Source: Butyrivibrio sp. AE3009
GTDB lineage: Bacteria > Bacillota > Clostridia > Lachnospirales > Lachnospiraceae
Assembly (NCBI RefSeq): GCF_000420845.1
Contig: NZ_ATVS01000003.1
Span: 62,001-126,000, forward strand
Direction: 5' to 3'
DNA length: 64,000 nucleotides
The notes beneath the pieces were generated by a model. That model was not told where the DNA came from. It saw only the letters and a list, made by a program, of their open reading frames with translations, and searched no databases. The position numbers were made by a program, and so were the translations under genes. The stretch's first letter is position 1. Every line of letters starts with the position of its first letter. This document shows positions 18,370 to 27,143 of this stretch, in pieces.

Positions 18370-18991
18370 CTATATCAATATTTTCTCCGAACAGACCCTC
18401 ATATGCTCCGTCCTTGATCTCGGAAGCATCCTTGTGGGCCAGAAGCCATTTATTGGTTGCGAAAAGAGTTCTGTCATCCAGGTTCTTACCTGCTGTCTTG
18501 GCATTGCCAACATTGGTTCCCTTGGGAAGTGCAACAAGTACCTTGAAGCCCTTAGCCTTATCTGCATGGCAAGGTGCATAGTGAAGAGTTGTTGCATAAA
18601 CCTCTACAAGTACTCCCTTAGGCACGAAGAATGCCTTAACCTTGGATGTATCAAGCTTGCCGTCCTCAAGATCTGAAAGTCTTGCAAGAAGAAGGACAAA
18701 GTCCTCAGTACCCAGGTTGAACTCGCTGTCTCTGTGATACTCAAGGCAGTTGAGCTTGGTGTTGTGACCGTTGCAATAACCGAACTGGAAAGGCATGCCA
18801 CCAAAGAGGCTTGTTCCAAGTTCCTCAGTCTGAGCAAGCTTATGGAGTTCTTCCTCTTCAGGCTTGTAAACAACATCATCAGGAAGGGGTGAGCACTCGT
18901 CAAGAGTCTTAAGGATCTGATCTACCTCGTAGCCCTCAACTACTCTTCCATAGGTCTTGAACTCAGGATCTGTAACATTAATAAACTTCAT
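18353..18991 (-). CDS. DUF4867 family protein
   Basis: A 212-aa soluble protein without signal or membrane segment; by recall it matches the DUF4867 family. The start at 18991 (MKFINVTD) is chosen over an in-frame codon at 19045 because GGAGG lies 5 bases before it. Conserved-looking pieces are FGGMPFQFGYCNGHN, LNCLEYHRDSEFN and LHYAPCHAD. Their Glu/His/His arrangement inside predicted beta strands resembles a metal-binding cupin. It is co-transcribed with the LacI regulator and sits beside xylulokinase and an isomerase. That makes a sugar isomerase, epimerase or lactonase role plausible, but no reaction can be assigned from sequence. Confidence 0.8.
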   Translation of the reverse strand: MKFINVTDPEFKTYGRVVEGYEVDQILKTLDECSPLPDDVVYKPEEEELHKLAQTEELGTSLFGGMPFQFGYCNGHNTKLNCLEYHRDSEFNLGTEDFVLLLARLSDLEDGKLDTSKVKAFFVPKGVLVEVYATTLHYAPCHADKAKGFKVLVALPKGTNVGNAKTAGKNLDDRTLFATNKWLLAHKDASEIKDGAYEGLFGENIDIDGDNN

Positions 18992-19135
18992 AACTCCTCC
19001 AATCTGTATGAATCTATATAGTTTTTGTAGCCCGATTTTTATCATACATTTTTAATAATTATCATTCTACTGTGTTTTGCACAAAAAAATCTTCCAATAT
19101 TTTGCTATTATCACAACAAATATTGCCTAATCATC

Positions 19136-19164
19136 TTGCAAACCATAAGCAAATAAAGTATTAT
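19136..19164 (+). promoter_or_regulatory. Sigma-A promoter of folT
   Basis: Plus-strand -35 TTGCAA (19136-19141), 17-bp spacer, -10 TATTAT (19159-19164). The expected start, near 19171, is about 20 bases before the riboswitch. The rest of the 18992-19190 gap is AT-rich, and I see no convincing promoter for the divergent DUF4867 gene. Confidence 0.75.
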
Positions 19165-19190
19165 TTACACGATAAATAACTATTATGAAT

Positions 19191-19290
19191 GCAGAGTAGA
19201 CCTTGAAGCGTCAAGTGCCGAGTGAACAGGGAGTTGTCATTCGGACGAAGGAAATGATTATTCCGCGGTTTTTTGGTCGCATCCCGCTGC
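19191..19290 (+). ncRNA. Tetrahydrofolate (THF-I) riboswitch
   Basis: The segment carries THF aptamer hallmarks in order: GAGTAGA; GCGTCAAGTGCC; an internal stem ending in GGACGAAGG; CCGCGGT; and GCATCC near the 3' end. Closing P1 pairs GCAG (19191-19194) with CTGC (19287-19290). It lies directly upstream of folT, where this class is usually found. A CCTCC at 19315-19319 is complementary to the folT GGAGG at 19346-19350, which suggests folate-dependent hiding of the ribosome-binding site (inference). Confidence 0.92.
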
Positions 19291-19357
19291 TACATCAAAA
19301 GGCTTATACTGTGTCCTCCGATGTGGTTAAAGGAAAAACTGCAAAGGAGGTAATTTT

Positions 19358-19918
19358 ATGTCAGAAAGTACAAAAACAGTATCAATCAAACACTCTTCAC
19401 TGAGCAGACTCAAAGAAACCAAAGTCCTCACCTTTTGCGGTATGATGGGCGCACTTGCCATTGTTCTTGGCTATGTGGCAACTATTAAATTCGGACAATA
19501 TGTCAGAATTGGTTTTTCAGGACTTCCCAATCAGGTTATCGATTACCTTTTCGGCCCCTGGGTCGGCGCAATATTCGGGGGTGTAATGGATATAGTTAAG
19601 TGGTTTATAAGCGGTGACGGCGATTTCTTCATCGGTTTTACCTTTACAGCAATGGCAGGCGCTATTATCTATGGCCTCTTCATCTTCAGGAAGCCTGTTA
19701 CAGTATGGAGAGTCGTATTATCTCAGCTTTGCGTTAAGATTTTCTGCAACATCTTTCTTAACACTCTTTGGCTTAACCTTCTGTACGGCAAGGCTATTGA
19801 AGCAATATTGCCCGCAAGATGCATATCAAACGCAGTAATGCTTCCTATCGATTCATTTATCATGTATATCATGCTTCAATTTGTGAAAAATGTTATCAAA
19901 CCTCATTTTGATAACTAA
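19358..19918 (+). CDS. folT: Folate-specific ECF transporter S component
   Basis: This 186-aa integral membrane protein has about six hydrophobic segments and is the substrate-binding S unit of an ECF importer for folates. The N-terminal segment has the S-component pattern of small residues (TFCGMMGALAIVLG), and FGPWVGAIFGGVMDIVKWF is a recognisable folT signature. The EcfA/EcfT energising module is not in this window and is probably shared from elsewhere. AAAGGAGG precedes the ATG, with 7 bases between GGAGG and the start. A THF riboswitch upstream supports the assignment and indicates repression when folate is plentiful. A strong terminator follows, and the gene converges with gpsA. Confidence 0.93.
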   Translation: MSESTKTVSIKHSSLSRLKETKVLTFCGMMGALAIVLGYVATIKFGQYVRIGFSGLPNQVIDYLFGPWVGAIFGGVMDIVKWFISGDGDFFIGFTFTAMAGAIIYGLFIFRKPVTVWRVVLSQLCVKIFCNIFLNTLWLNLLYGKAIEAILPARCISNAVMLPIDSFIMYIMLQFVKNVIKPHFDN

Positions 19919-19932
19919 TGAAGGCAAATATT

Positions 19933-19967
19933 AAGCCGGAGCTATGAACAGCTCCGGCTTTGTTTTT
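19933..19967 (+). terminator. Terminator of folT
   Basis: Inverted repeat AAGCCGGAGC (19933-19942) and GCTCCGGCTT (19951-19960), followed by TGTTTTT. It lies between the convergent folT and gpsA and may work weakly for gpsA too. Confidence 0.9.
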
Positions 19968-19990
19968 GTACATTATGTAATTTAAGATTA

Positions 19991-21016
19991 TTACCAGTCA
20001 AGAAGACTGCTCTCAGCTTTTTTGTCACGCATCATCAGTTCGTTAAGAACTTCTTCGGGCGACTTGCCGTTAAACAATATGTCATTGACGCCCTTAACTA
20101 TAGGCATCTCAACATCATATTTCTCAGCGAGCTTAAGCGCTGCCTTGGCACTGTAGACACCTTCCACAACCATGTGAACCTCGTCCATGGCTTCCTGCAT
20201 TGACTTGCCCTGTCCGATCAGTATTCCGGCTCTTCTGTTTCTTGAATGCATTGAGGCGCAGGTAACAATCAGATCACCTATTCCCGAGAGTCCGCTGAAA
20301 GTCTCAAACTTACCTCCCATAGCCATTCCAAGCCTGCCAATCTCAGCAATTCCTCTTGTTATCAGCGCAGCCTTGGCATTATCTCCACAGCCGTAGCCAT
20401 CGGCCATTCCGGCAGCCAACGCGATTACGTTCTTAAGGGCAGCTCCAATCTCAATACCAAGCATATCCGGACTGATATACACTCTGAAAACATTGCTCAT
20501 GAATGCATTCTGAATATATCTGGCTATTTCCTTATCAAAGGCACCTACGACAATTGTAGTCGGTAATCCCTTGCCAACTTCCTCAGCGTGTGAAGGACCG
20601 GACAGAACACAAACATTGCATCCGGGAATCTCATCCAGGATAACATCCGACATCACCATCAGGGTGCTCTCTTCTATTCCCTTGGTGCAATTAACAATGA
20701 TCTGCTTATGTTCCTCGTTATCAAGATCAATGTAAGGTGCAATTTTCTGTACTGTTTCCCTCATATGCGCTGAAGGAACAACCAGCACAATTATGTCCTT
20801 ATCCTTTACAACTTCTTCAATATTACAAGTAAACTTCACGCTGTCCGGCAAAATAACTCCGGGAAGCTTGTCCTCATTTCCATGATAAGCAGTAAGCTTA
20901 TCAACCGTTTCCTGTGTTCTGCTCCAAATGATGCAGTCGTGTCCGTTATTGGAAAGAAGGTATGCCAATGCTATCCCCCAGCTTCCGGCTCCGACTATTC
21001 CTACCTGTTTGCCCAA
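19991..21016 (-). CDS. gpsA: Glycerol-3-phosphate dehydrogenase [NAD(P)+]
   Basis: This 341-aa cytosolic enzyme reduces dihydroxyacetone phosphate to sn-glycerol-3-phosphate for phospholipid synthesis. The N-terminus has the dinucleotide-binding motif GAGSWGIALA. LSGPSHAEEVGKG and the segment GAALKNVIALAAGMADG (catalytic Lys) are typical of GpsA, as is FSGLSGIGDLIVTC. Length matches the family (330-345 aa). It follows plsY by 27 bases, so the enzyme making glycerol-3-phosphate and the one acylating it are encoded together. Confidence 0.97.
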   Translation of the reverse strand: MGKQVGIVGAGSWGIALAYLLSNNGHDCIIWSRTQETVDKLTAYHGNEDKLPGVILPDSVKFTCNIEEVVKDKDIIVLVVPSAHMRETVQKIAPYIDLDNEEHKQIIVNCTKGIEESTLMVMSDVILDEIPGCNVCVLSGPSHAEEVGKGLPTTIVVGAFDKEIARYIQNAFMSNVFRVYISPDMLGIEIGAALKNVIALAAGMADGYGCGDNAKAALITRGIAEIGRLGMAMGGKFETFSGLSGIGDLIVTCASMHSRNRRAGILIGQGKSMQEAMDEVHMVVEGVYSAKAALKLAEKYDVEMPIVKGVNDILFNGKSPEEVLNELMMRDKKAESSLLDW

Positions 21017-21043
21017 ATTTTCCCTCCAGAAATTATTATGTTA

Positions 21044-21721
21044 TCAGTCAACCTTGTTCTTCTTAAATACGTAGGTTTTTCTCTCCTGACCAGCAAGGAG
21101 CTTTTTGATATTTCCTCTGTGCTGATAAAAAGCAAGTGCTGCAAGAAGAGCAAGTATAATGTAGACCTCAATAAGCTCTCCCTGAGGAATTGCGCCAAAA
21201 AGACCCATCTGTCCATAAATAATGGTCATTACCAGCAGCGCAGTATAATAGAAAAGGCTGCATACAGACACGATATGGAAAAGATTGAAGGGAACAAAGA
21301 AAGAAAGAACTCCCATCAATATGAAGAGCCAGTTAAACTGGATTCCAAGGTAAATTGTATATCCTGCGGTACATGCAATTCCTTTTCCGCCCTTAAAATG
21401 AAGGTTAACGGGAAAATCATGTCCCAAAATGGTTCCAAGTGCGGTATATGTCATGTATAGAATGATGTAATCCGGATTGTTCCTGCCAAACATAAGGTAT
21501 GTGGCTAAAATAGCAGCCATACACTTAAGAATATCGCCAAGAAGAACAATGCCTCCAGCCTTAGGTCCCAGAACTCTCAAGGTGTTGGTGGTTCCGGCAT
21601 TTCCGCTTCCGACCTTTCTGATATCAACACCCTTTATTTTGCCATAAAGGATCGCTGTCTGAAAAAGGCCGAAAACATATCCCACAATAATACAAAAAAA
21701 TCTCTCTCCCAACAAATTCAT
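21044..21721 (-). CDS. plsY: Glycerol-3-phosphate acyltransferase
   Basis: This 225-aa membrane enzyme transfers the acyl group from acyl-phosphate to glycerol-3-phosphate, giving lysophosphatidate. Five or so hydrophobic helices are visible. Signature motifs include GSGNAGTTNTLR near the N-terminus, GHDFPVNLHFKGGKGIA (conserved His and Gly-rich acyl-phosphate site) and HRGNIKKLL near the C-terminus. It works after PlsX, encoded at 56287-57288. It lies one base after der and is part of the DUF512-der-plsY-gpsA row. Confidence 0.96.
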   Translation of the reverse strand: MNLLGERFFCIIVGYVFGLFQTAILYGKIKGVDIRKVGSGNAGTTNTLRVLGPKAGGIVLLGDILKCMAAILATYLMFGRNNPDYIILYMTYTALGTILGHDFPVNLHFKGGKGIACTAGYTIYLGIQFNWLFILMGVLSFFVPFNLFHIVSVCSLFYYTALLVMTIIYGQMGLFGAIPQGELIEVYIILALLAALAFYQHRGNIKKLLAGQERKTYVFKKNKVD

Positions 21722-21722
21722 A

Positions 21723-23051
21723 TCACTTATCCTCTTTCCTCTCCCTGATTATAAATCTAAGCGGTGTTCCCTTGAATCCAAAGGCTTCCCTTATCTGATT
21801 CTCGATATATCTTGTGTAACTAAAGTGCATCAGCTTCTTGTCATTAACAAAGATAACAAAGGTCGGAGGCTTAACTGCAGCCTGAGTGATATAGTAGAGC
21901 TTGAGCATCTTGCCCTTGTCACTTGGTGGCTGCTGCATTACTACAGCTTGTGTCATGATCTCGTTAAGGACACCGGTTGCCACTCTCATAGCGTGATTTT
22001 CACTGACCATGTCAATCATGTCATAGAGTTTAACAAGTCTCTGCCCTGTCTCAGCGGAAATGAAAATTATCTCCGCATAATTCATAAAGGAAAGGGTATT
22101 TCTGATATCCTTGGTAAATTCCTTGACGGAATGATTGTCTTTTTCAATAAGATCCCATTTATTAACAGCAATGATAACTGCCTTACCACTCTCATGTGCA
22201 ATTCCGGCAATCTTGGCATCCTGCTCGGTAACACCTTCCTCAGCATTGATAACAAGGATGGCGATATCCGCTCTCTCAACTGCGCCAACAGTTCTTACGA
22301 TCATGTAGTGCTCGAGCTCATCCTTAACCTTATTCTTCCTGCGAAGTCCGGCGGTATCGATAAAGGTATATTTCTTACCGTTGTATTTAACTTCAGTATC
22401 AATGGCATCTCTGGTGGTTCCGGCAACATCAGATACAATAAGTCTGTTCTCTCCGATAAGCTTATTGATAATAGAGGATTTGCCAACATTTGGTTTACCA
22501 ATGATAGCGATCTTGGTATTCTCATCTTCTTCCTCGCTGGTTGAATCCTTGGAAAAATGGCTTACAACTTCCTCAAGGAGATCACCGATACCCTGCTTAT
22601 TTATTGCTGATATTGGAAATGGCTCGCCAATACCTAGATTGTAGAACTCGTATACATCAAGATTGTCTCTGTTGTAATTATCTACCTTGTTAACACACAG
22701 AACCACAGGCTTGCCGGAGCGTCTGAGCATATCGGCAACCTTGTCATCTGCATCGGTAAGTCCCTGCTTAACATCCACCATAAAAAGAATGACATCCGCG
22801 GTATCAATAGCAATCTGTGCCTGCTCTCTCATCTGAGAAAGGATGATGTCCTTGGAATCAGGCTCAATACCACCGGTATCTATCAGGGTAAAGCTGTGAT
22901 TAAGCCATTCCACGTCCTGATAAATTCTGTCTCTTGTTACGCCGGGTGTGTCCTGCACAATGGCAATTCTGCTACCTGCAAGAGCATTAAATAGTGTTGA
23001 TTTTCCGACATTTGGTCTTCCGACTACAGCTACAATATTTTTTCTACTCAT
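21723..23051 (-). CDS. der: Ribosome-associated GTPase Der (EngA)
   Basis: This 442-aa GTPase with two tandem G domains is needed for 50S subunit maturation. G1 motifs are GRPNVGKST (about residue 9) and GKPNVGKSS (about 186). G3 motifs DTGGIE and DTAGLR, and G4 motifs NKVD and NKWD, are present. A C-terminal KH-like domain ends in GTPLRFIIRERKE. Length and layout match the family. It follows the DUF512 gene by 26 bases and precedes plsY directly. Confidence 0.98.
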   Translation of the reverse strand: MSRKNIVAVVGRPNVGKSTLFNALAGSRIAIVQDTPGVTRDRIYQDVEWLNHSFTLIDTGGIEPDSKDIILSQMREQAQIAIDTADVILFMVDVKQGLTDADDKVADMLRRSGKPVVLCVNKVDNYNRDNLDVYEFYNLGIGEPFPISAINKQGIGDLLEEVVSHFSKDSTSEEEDENTKIAIIGKPNVGKSSIINKLIGENRLIVSDVAGTTRDAIDTEVKYNGKKYTFIDTAGLRRKNKVKDELEHYMIVRTVGAVERADIAILVINAEEGVTEQDAKIAGIAHESGKAVIIAVNKWDLIEKDNHSVKEFTKDIRNTLSFMNYAEIIFISAETGQRLVKLYDMIDMVSENHAMRVATGVLNEIMTQAVVMQQPPSDKGKMLKLYYITQAAVKPPTFVIFVNDKKLMHFSYTRYIENQIREAFGFKGTPLRFIIRERKEDK

Positions 23052-23077
23052 AAAAATTCCCTTACTTAATAAAACAA

Positions 23078-24427
23078 TTATTCAGGCTCTACTCCAAACA
23101 GAGCACAAGCCAGATAGTATCCGTCACATTTTGATATGCCCACATCCACGGACAAAGCCTTGGAAATATCTCCGATGGTCACATCATCGAGAAGGTAATC
23201 CTCCCCGCTTCTAAGAAGGTTCTCAGGAAGATACAACCGTTCTCCCAGTTCTTTGCCGGTCAGCTGTTTAATTATATCCTGACCTGTCAACAGTCCCGAT
23301 ACTGTTATCCTCTCGCCAAAAAACTCATTTATTATCTCATAAACATGTATCTTTATGCCAGGGGAAATTTCTGTAACTTTTTCCGCCAGCTCTTTAATAC
23401 AAGGATAAACAAGTCTTCCGGTAGCCAGTGATATCTCTTGGCTAAAGCTCTTAACTTCATCACCATAGCGCTCTATTATGCGTTCTACAGCATCATCAAA
23501 CTCATTTATCAGAAGTCTCATCATTCCAACGCCGTTCTCAAGCTGTATATAGCCGTCATAGCGCTCTTCCTCCGGGAAATCCCTTCCTGCCAGGAAATAC
23601 CACTCGTCACTGGCATGGATGAAATGAATGCCGTGCTCGTCATAGACCTTTTTCTGCCAGCTCTCAATCTCATCGATGACCTTAGCTGCATCTTCGCTGT
23701 TAAAGGGTTCCAGAGGATAGAGCCCATCGCGGTATTTAGAAAGTCCCACAGGAACAACCGATACACTCTGAAGATTAGGAATATACTTGGTAAGATCCGA
23801 AATGGATCTTGTGAGTTCCTCTCCATCATTGACACCTTTGCAAAGAACTATCTGGCCGTTTATTTCGATTCCTGTGCCTGGAGCACAGAGTCTGTCAACC
23901 TTCTTAAGAGCGTCCCCTGCGAATCTGTTCCCCAGCATCTTGCAGCGCAGTTCCGGGTTGGTGGTCTGGAATGAAACGTTTATCGGAGACAGATGATACT
24001 TAAGGATTCTGTCTATATCCTTGTCGGACATATTGGTAAGTGTAACGTAATTACCCTGCAAAAAAGACAATCTTGAATCATCATCCTTGAAATACAAGGT
24101 CTCTCTCATGCCCTTGGGCATCTGATCAATAAAGCAAAAGATACATTTGTTGCTGCAGGATCTGTAATCATCCATAAGTCCATTTTCAAACTCTATTCCC
24201 AGATCCTCGTCAAAATCCTTGTCAATATCAAGAAGCCACTCTTCTCCGTCTTTCTTTCTTATAAGAATATCCAGGTGGTCTTCCTGAACCATATATTGGA
24301 AGTCGAAGATATCCTCTATGATCTCATCATTGATCTTCAGAAGAACATCTCCCGGTTCAATGTTCATTTCTTCGGCAATACTGCCTGGCATTACCATGCT
24401 TATGACATGGCCTGTATATTTTTTCAA
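23078..24427 (-). CDS. DUF512 family protein with PDZ and radical-SAM-like domains
   Basis: A 449-aa protein with an N-terminal PDZ-like segment (about 1-65; MVMPGSIAEEMNIEPGD) followed by a radical SAM-like domain. The cysteine motif is CSNKCIFC (about 91-98, CxxxCxxC), expected to hold a 4Fe-4S cluster. A C-terminal DUF512 domain contains several acidic motifs and GLLTGQDI. No signal or membrane helix is visible. This family is widespread next to der in Clostridia, but its reaction is unknown. It heads the row DUF512-der-plsY-gpsA and is divergent from prs across a 177-base gap. Confidence 0.88.
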   Translation of the reverse strand: MKKYTGHVISMVMPGSIAEEMNIEPGDVLLKINDEIIEDIFDFQYMVQEDHLDILIRKKDGEEWLLDIDKDFDEDLGIEFENGLMDDYRSCSNKCIFCFIDQMPKGMRETLYFKDDDSRLSFLQGNYVTLTNMSDKDIDRILKYHLSPINVSFQTTNPELRCKMLGNRFAGDALKKVDRLCAPGTGIEINGQIVLCKGVNDGEELTRSISDLTKYIPNLQSVSVVPVGLSKYRDGLYPLEPFNSEDAAKVIDEIESWQKKVYDEHGIHFIHASDEWYFLAGRDFPEEERYDGYIQLENGVGMMRLLINEFDDAVERIIERYGDEVKSFSQEISLATGRLVYPCIKELAEKVTEISPGIKIHVYEIINEFFGERITVSGLLTGQDIIKQLTGKELGERLYLPENLLRSGEDYLLDDVTIGDISKALSVDVGISKCDGYYLACALFGVEPE

Positions 24428-24529
24428 TAGCCTATTCCTCTTTTTAAACGCCTAAAATAAGGGTGCATACTGTACCAGCACAAAGCACCCCAATTCACCC
24501 GCTATTTCTTCCATTATACATGAAATTCC

Positions 24530-24559
24530 TTGACGTGTCAGTAGCTGTAATGATAAAAC
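24530..24559 (+). promoter_or_regulatory. Sigma-A promoter of prs
   Basis: Plus-strand -35 TTGACG (24530-24535), 18-bp spacer, extended -10 TG-A-TAAAAC (TAAAAC 24554-24559), about 45 bases before the prs start. A GGGG ribosome-binding site lies before the ATG. Confidence 0.6.
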
Positions 24560-24604
24560 AGTATATGGTAAAGATTTGAATTTTCAAATATAAAGGGGAC
24601 AACT

Positions 24605-25804
24605 ATGCCGGATTTTCACTCTCTTGAGGGCACTATTCCCGTAGCGCCGCTCAATCTTATCGTAATGGAGTCAGCCAAGGAACTTGGAGAAAGTGTTAAC
24701 AAATACATTTCCCAGTTCAGACATGAACTCTACAAAATGCCGGAGAACGACCCGGCTTTCCACGGTTACGTTAAGGACAATTATAAAATAAGCTACAATC
24801 TTGACCGTTTCGGAAGCGGTGAAGCTAAGGCTACCATCAAGGAGTCGGTTCGTGGAAATGATGTTTACATTCTTACAGATGTCTGCAACTACAGTATCAC
24901 CTACAAAATGTATAACTACCTCAACCACAAATCTCCGGACGATCATTATCAGGATTTAAAAAGAGTTATCGGTGCCATAACCGGTAAGGCCAAGAGAATA
25001 AATGTTATCATGCCCTTCCTCTATGAAGGAAGACAGCACAAGAGAAACGGAATGGAATCTCTGGATGCAGCCCAGATGTTCAAGGAGCTCCACGACATGG
25101 GTATTGCCAATTTCATCACCTTTGATGCCCATGATCCCAGAATCTCCAATGCCAAGCCTCTTGGAGGTTTCGATAACTTCCTGGCTTCCTATCAGTTCAT
25201 GAAGGCTCTTCTGTCACATATTGATGATCTTATTGTAGATAAGGATCATCTTACCGTTATCTCTCCCGATGAGGGAGCTCTCGACAGAGCTGTATATTTC
25301 GCCAACGTAATCGGCGCAGATACAGGTATGTTCTACAAGAGACGTGACTATGCACACGTGGTTAACGGAACCAACCCCATCGTAGCACATGAATTCCTTG
25401 GTTCTGATATCTCAGGCCGCGATGTAATTATCATCGACGACATGATCTCATCAGGATCTTCCATGATCGATACTGCCAAGCAACTTAAGAACATGGGTGC
25501 CAAGAGAGTATTTATCTGCACTACCTTCGGTCTGTTCACCGATGGAATGAGCAAGTTTGATGAAGGCTATGAGAAACACTATTTCGATGCCGTTATCACC
25601 ACCAATCTTACTTATATGAACGAGGATGTTAAGTCCAGAGAATATCTGTACATTGCAGATATGGGCAAATTCCTTGCAACCATCATTGATTTCCTTAATC
25701 ATGATGCATCAATGTCAACGGTTAACATGCCCACAGACAAGATTCACGAGATTGTCGGCAAATACAACTCCGGTTGTAAGACTCCCGAAGAACTCTTTGA
25801 CTGA
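24605..25804 (+). CDS. prs: Ribose-phosphate pyrophosphokinase
   Basis: This 399-aa enzyme makes PRPP from ribose-5-phosphate and ATP for nucleotide, His and Trp synthesis. The PRPP-binding loop reads VIIIDDMISSGSS (about residues 278-290). ITFDAHDPRISNA matches the flexible catalytic region, and VISPDEGALDRA the conserved mid-region. It is longer than classical Prs (about 315 aa) and belongs to the longer form I associate with Clostridia; the extra length is mostly N-terminal and in inserts. The ATP-binding lysine of the classical form is not obvious to me. It is a monocistronic plus-strand gene with its own promoter and terminator. Confidence 0.92.
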   Translation: MPDFHSLEGTIPVAPLNLIVMESAKELGESVNKYISQFRHELYKMPENDPAFHGYVKDNYKISYNLDRFGSGEAKATIKESVRGNDVYILTDVCNYSITYKMYNYLNHKSPDDHYQDLKRVIGAITGKAKRINVIMPFLYEGRQHKRNGMESLDAAQMFKELHDMGIANFITFDAHDPRISNAKPLGGFDNFLASYQFMKALLSHIDDLIVDKDHLTVISPDEGALDRAVYFANVIGADTGMFYKRRDYAHVVNGTNPIVAHEFLGSDISGRDVIIIDDMISSGSSMIDTAKQLKNMGAKRVFICTTFGLFTDGMSKFDEGYEKHYFDAVITTNLTYMNEDVKSREYLYIADMGKFLATIIDFLNHDASMSTVNMPTDKIHEIVGKYNSGCKTPEELFD

Positions 25805-25827
25805 TCCTTACATTTTCAAACATTATC

Positions 25828-25860
25828 AAAGCCAGAGCACTGCTGCTCTGGCTTTTGTTT
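25828..25860 (+). terminator. Terminator of prs
   Basis: Inverted repeat AAAGCCAGAGCA / TGCTCTGGCTTT (25828-25855) with a 4-base loop, followed by TGTTTTG. It also lies downstream of the convergent CHAP-like gene. Confidence 0.88.
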
Positions 25861-25881
25861 TGCATTTCGTTATTTATCGCA

Positions 25882-27072
25882 TTACTTGTTGGTCTTAGTC
25901 ACATGATATATTCTGACGTAACATTTACCTGAGAAATATTTGGCATGGTCTCCGGTATAAGATACTCTCTGATTATTCTTCCAGATAATACCTTTGCCGT
26001 TTCTCTCATATCCATCGGTTATCGTTATTCCATTTTTGTCATAACCCATAAGTATCATGTAATGGGTAATATTATACTTCTTGGTGCTTACAGGATCATG
26101 GCACCAGATAATATCGCCGGGCTGTGCATTGTTAGCCTTAAGAAATTCATATATCTGAGATTTTCCAAGCTTTTTCTTGGAATCTATTATCTTATAATTG
26201 CCGGGAGTTGAGTATCTTCCGATGCCAAGTGCGTTTTCCCATATCTGGTCTGTAAAGGCACAGCACTGTATTGATTTGACTTTGCCCTTATATTTATAGG
26301 TCGGCTTGAATCTGCCCTTAAGAGAATTCACATAGGAATTGATGGCATTGACTATAGGATTGGATTCCCTGAAATCATCAATTTCCAAGTTCCTCTCATT
26401 TTCATAAAAATACTCATCGACCGCCCATGTAGCGTACAAGGTCACATCTTCAGTGATCTCAAAGGTGTATCCTGCTGAATAAACGCAGGAAGAATCTCCG
26501 GTAAAGCTCCAGCCCCAGAAAGAATAACCCTCTCTTATGGGTTCAAGGTAGGAAATCATTACGATATCGCCTTTTTTATAGGTATTATCGTCCATTGGAA
26601 TGTCAGTAACATCATTCTCTTCACAGACATATCTTACCGTAAAATACTCTTCCGGATCACTCTCTTTATTGCTCTTATTACCTGCTGATCTGCCGGTATT
26701 ATTATCTTCCTGAGGCTGACTGTTTTCTTCCTCGCGGCAATCGGAATCATCGTAATCTATAATATAGTCCGTATCATCAGTTGCCGGTTCCTCATACTCA
26801 TCGTCAGGGGTCACATCCTCCTGTTCATCAGGATAGGTATCCCCGGAATAATCTTCGGATTCAGGTTCAGATTCCTCGATAATATCTATCATTTCCTCAT
26901 CCGCAGCACCGTAATCGTCATATGAAAGCTCATCGGAAATCTCCAATTCCTCTTCAAAGGATGCTGTCTCCAGCTCTGTCTCAGAAGCATTGGCAAATAT
27001 TCCGAAAGCATTAAAAGCTAATATGGTTGAAAGAAGAACCCCGGCTCTTCTGTAGATGAATCCATTCATCAT
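25882..27072 (-). CDS. Secreted protein with InlB B-repeat and C-terminal CHAP/NlpC-like domain
   Basis: A 396-aa exported protein with a signal peptide (hydrophobic core VLLSTILAFNAFGIF, cut near ANAS, about 28). A strongly acidic Asp/Glu/Tyr-rich linker of about 100 residues follows. One InlB B-type repeat (about 140-210; EGYSFWGWSF, VTLYATWA) comes next, then a C-terminal domain of about 160 residues resembling a cysteine amidase: SIQCCAFTDQIW holds the candidate Cys, and THYMILMGYD a candidate His. GDIIWCHDP is the usual intermediate motif. It may cut peptidoglycan or a surface protein, but catalysis is inferred. GGAGG lies before two adjacent ATGs (27072 and 27069); the second has better spacing. 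Confidence 0.8.
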   Translation of the reverse strand: MMNGFIYRRAGVLLSTILAFNAFGIFANASETELETASFEEELEISDELSYDDYGAADEEMIDIIEESEPESEDYSGDTYPDEQEDVTPDDEYEEPATDDTDYIIDYDDSDCREEENSQPQEDNNTGRSAGNKSNKESDPEEYFTVRYVCEENDVTDIPMDDNTYKKGDIVMISYLEPIREGYSFWGWSFTGDSSCVYSAGYTFEITEDVTLYATWAVDEYFYENERNLEIDDFRESNPIVNAINSYVNSLKGRFKPTYKYKGKVKSIQCCAFTDQIWENALGIGRYSTPGNYKIIDSKKKLGKSQIYEFLKANNAQPGDIIWCHDPVSTKKYNITHYMILMGYDKNGITITDGYERNGKGIIWKNNQRVSYTGDHAKYFSGKCYVRIYHVTKTNK

Positions 27073-27143
27073 TTTTCCTCCGTATAAATAGATTTGGCGG
27101 CGAAATCCTTTTCTGTGCCAGATGTAAGCATATACTTAGTTTG

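Noticed and set aside
19067-19090. TTTTGCACAAAA near-palindrome as a second LacI operator before DUF4867
   Set aside because: Not CpG-centred, does not match the xylB operator, and lies in an AT-rich gap where such repeats are common.
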